Of a stretch of DNA of 64,000 bases, positions 63,220-64,000 are shown one piece after another. The notes beneath the pieces are model-generated. The model worked only from the letters and a program-made list of their open reading frames with translations. It was not told the origin of the DNA and searched no databases. Source of the stretch: Paenibacillus sp. FSL R5-0912 (GTDB lineage: Bacteria; Bacillota; Bacilli; Paenibacillales; Paenibacillaceae). The stretch lies in contig NZ_CP009282.1 in NCBI RefSeq assembly GCF_000758605.1, positions 6,014,001 to 6,078,000 on the forward strand. The letters run 5' to 3'. Each line of letters starts with the position of its first letter. Position 1 is the stretch's first letter. Position numbers and translations under genes: made by a program.

Positions 63220-64000
63220 CTATATTTTCATGCCGTGCAATTGATAAATAAGTGCGGCAAAGAGGCTGTTTGCCCACGCAAACCAGGTTCGCGTATATTC
63301 AGCGGGATGATCCGGATTAAAACCTTCGTGCATATAGCCTGTATCCGCATCTGTCGTGGTCAGCATGACCAGTATTTCGGCAATCTCCTCAGGGTCAAGA
63401 GCTGTTAATCCCTGCATCGCCAGTCCGATATGCCATATATATCCGTCCGGTGTATGAGGGCTTCCGACACCGCGGGCATACTTCCCTTCGAAGTAATACG
63501 GATTAGTTGTACTCAGTACAAAATTTCTGGTATTCAAATAGAGCGGATCATCGGCTGCGGCATAGCCCAAATACGGAATGGACAGCAGGCTGGGTACATT
63601 GGCATCATCCATGAGATGATAATTGCCAAATCCGTCTGTCTCGTAGGCATAGATCTCGCCAAACTCGGGATGATTTACCTTACCGTAGGTTTGGATACCA
63701 TAGTCGATTTCTTCTTTCAGCTTGGCGGCCTGATCCGCCATCTCCGTGTCCTTGTATACGGCACGCAGTATTTCCTCCATATATCCCAATGCGACAACGG
63801 CAAACATATTGGCCGGGATCAAATACCCGAATACACAGGCGTCATCGCTTGGACGGAAGCCGGACCAGGTCATCCCTGTATAATTGACCGGCATGGACGC
63901 GCCGCTGTTTCTAAGCGTATCGCTCGGAGGGCAGTTCAGCCTCTCAAAACGGTACGGAGAGTATTCATGATGTCTTTGCTCCACCGTCCACAAATCGATG
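63220..64000 (-). CDS. GH125 exo-alpha-1,6-mannosidase, 5' end outside the window
   Basis: The visible 260 residues are the C-terminal part of an (alpha/alpha)6-barrel enzyme of GH125. MTWSGFRPSDDACVFGYLIPANMFA carries a likely acid Asp, GNYHLMDDANVPSLLSIPYLGY and YARGVGSPHTPDGYIWHIGLAMQGL are typical GH125 blocks, and TGYMHEGFNPDHPAEYTRTWFAWANSLFA a likely base Glu. Known GH125 enzymes remove alpha-1,6-linked mannose from N-glycan cores. It is upstream of the GH38 gene in one unit. The frame is open at the right edge, so the start is outside. Confidence 0.93.
   Translation of the reverse strand, partial: IDLWTVEQRHHEYSPYRFERLNCPPSDTLRNSGASMPVNYTGMTWSGFRPSDDACVFGYLIPANMFAVVALGYMEEILRAVYKDTEMADQAAKLKEEIDYGIQTYGKVNHPEFGEIYAYETDGFGNYHLMDDANVPSLLSIPYLGYAAADDPLYLNTRNFVLSTTNPYYFEGKYARGVGSPHTPDGYIWHIGLAMQGLTALDPEEIAEILVMLTTTDADTGYMHEGFNPDHPAEYTRTWFAWANSLFAALIYQLHGMKI

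Noticed and set aside
1..64000. CRISPR arrays, complete tRNA or rRNA genes, riboswitches, prophage structural genes
   Set aside because: I read for regular spaced repeats, cloverleaf sequences and known riboswitch cores and saw none that I could support, apart from the tRNA-like 3' fragment at 41518-41550.

Overview
The window looks like a chromosome segment of a spore-forming member of the Paenibacillaceae, most likely Paenibacillus. The basis is the yajC-tgt-queA-(SpoIID)-ruvB-ruvA-ruvC-bofC order known from Bacillus and Paenibacillus, the sporulation genes, the AG-rich Gram-positive ribosome binding sites, and the many AraC-type regulators beside lipoprotein-dependent sugar transporters and secreted glycosidases. 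This assignment is by eye; no database was searched.

Region 1 (1-8.8 kb) is housekeeping. After the end of a PAP2 phosphatase gene, a minus-strand block carries bofC, the Holliday-junction genes ruvC-ruvA-ruvB, a SpoIID/LytB protein, the tRNA queuosine genes queA and tgt, and yajC. Region 2 (8.8-22.3 kb) holds small metabolic units: a 3' remnant of a serpin gene, a CocE-type hydrolase with a divergent M19 dipeptidase, an ornithine cyclodeaminase homologue, FabV enoyl reductase, a PadR/ferredoxin/membrane-protein operon, an NmrA-like reductase, a GH88 hydrolase, an AraC regulator, and a second yidC. Ahead of this yidC is a small ORF that strongly resembles the MifM translation-arrest sensor of Bacillus subtilis, with a hairpin that would sequester the yidC ribosome binding site.

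Region 3 (22.4-36.5 kb) is a polysaccharide-use cluster: a 1258-residue beta-helix enzyme, a three-gene sugar ABC transporter, a membrane-anchored AraC regulator, an SGNH esterase, a second AraC regulator and a GHL6-type glycosidase. Region 4 (36.5-41.9 kb) is an AT-rich accessory island. It is bounded on the left by an IS3-family element that has truncated a DUF2971 gene. It contains a two-gene CBASS anti-phage module (CD-NTase plus a Cap15-like 2TM beta-barrel effector), an unrecognised four-helix membrane protein, and a tRNA/tmRNA 3'-end-like sequence near its right edge.

Region 5 (41.9-64 kb) is a long minus-strand glycan-use locus. It has a secreted clan GH-A glycosidase and a secreted SGNH esterase that share discoidin modules, an acetyl-xylan-esterase-type deacetylase, a DUF5054 protein, a sugar ABC transporter, a YesM/YesN two-component pair, and a mannoside set (two GH38 alpha-mannosidases, DUF1861 and GH125). 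The last set suggests stepwise breakdown of alpha-mannosides such as high-mannose N-glycans or fungal mannan.
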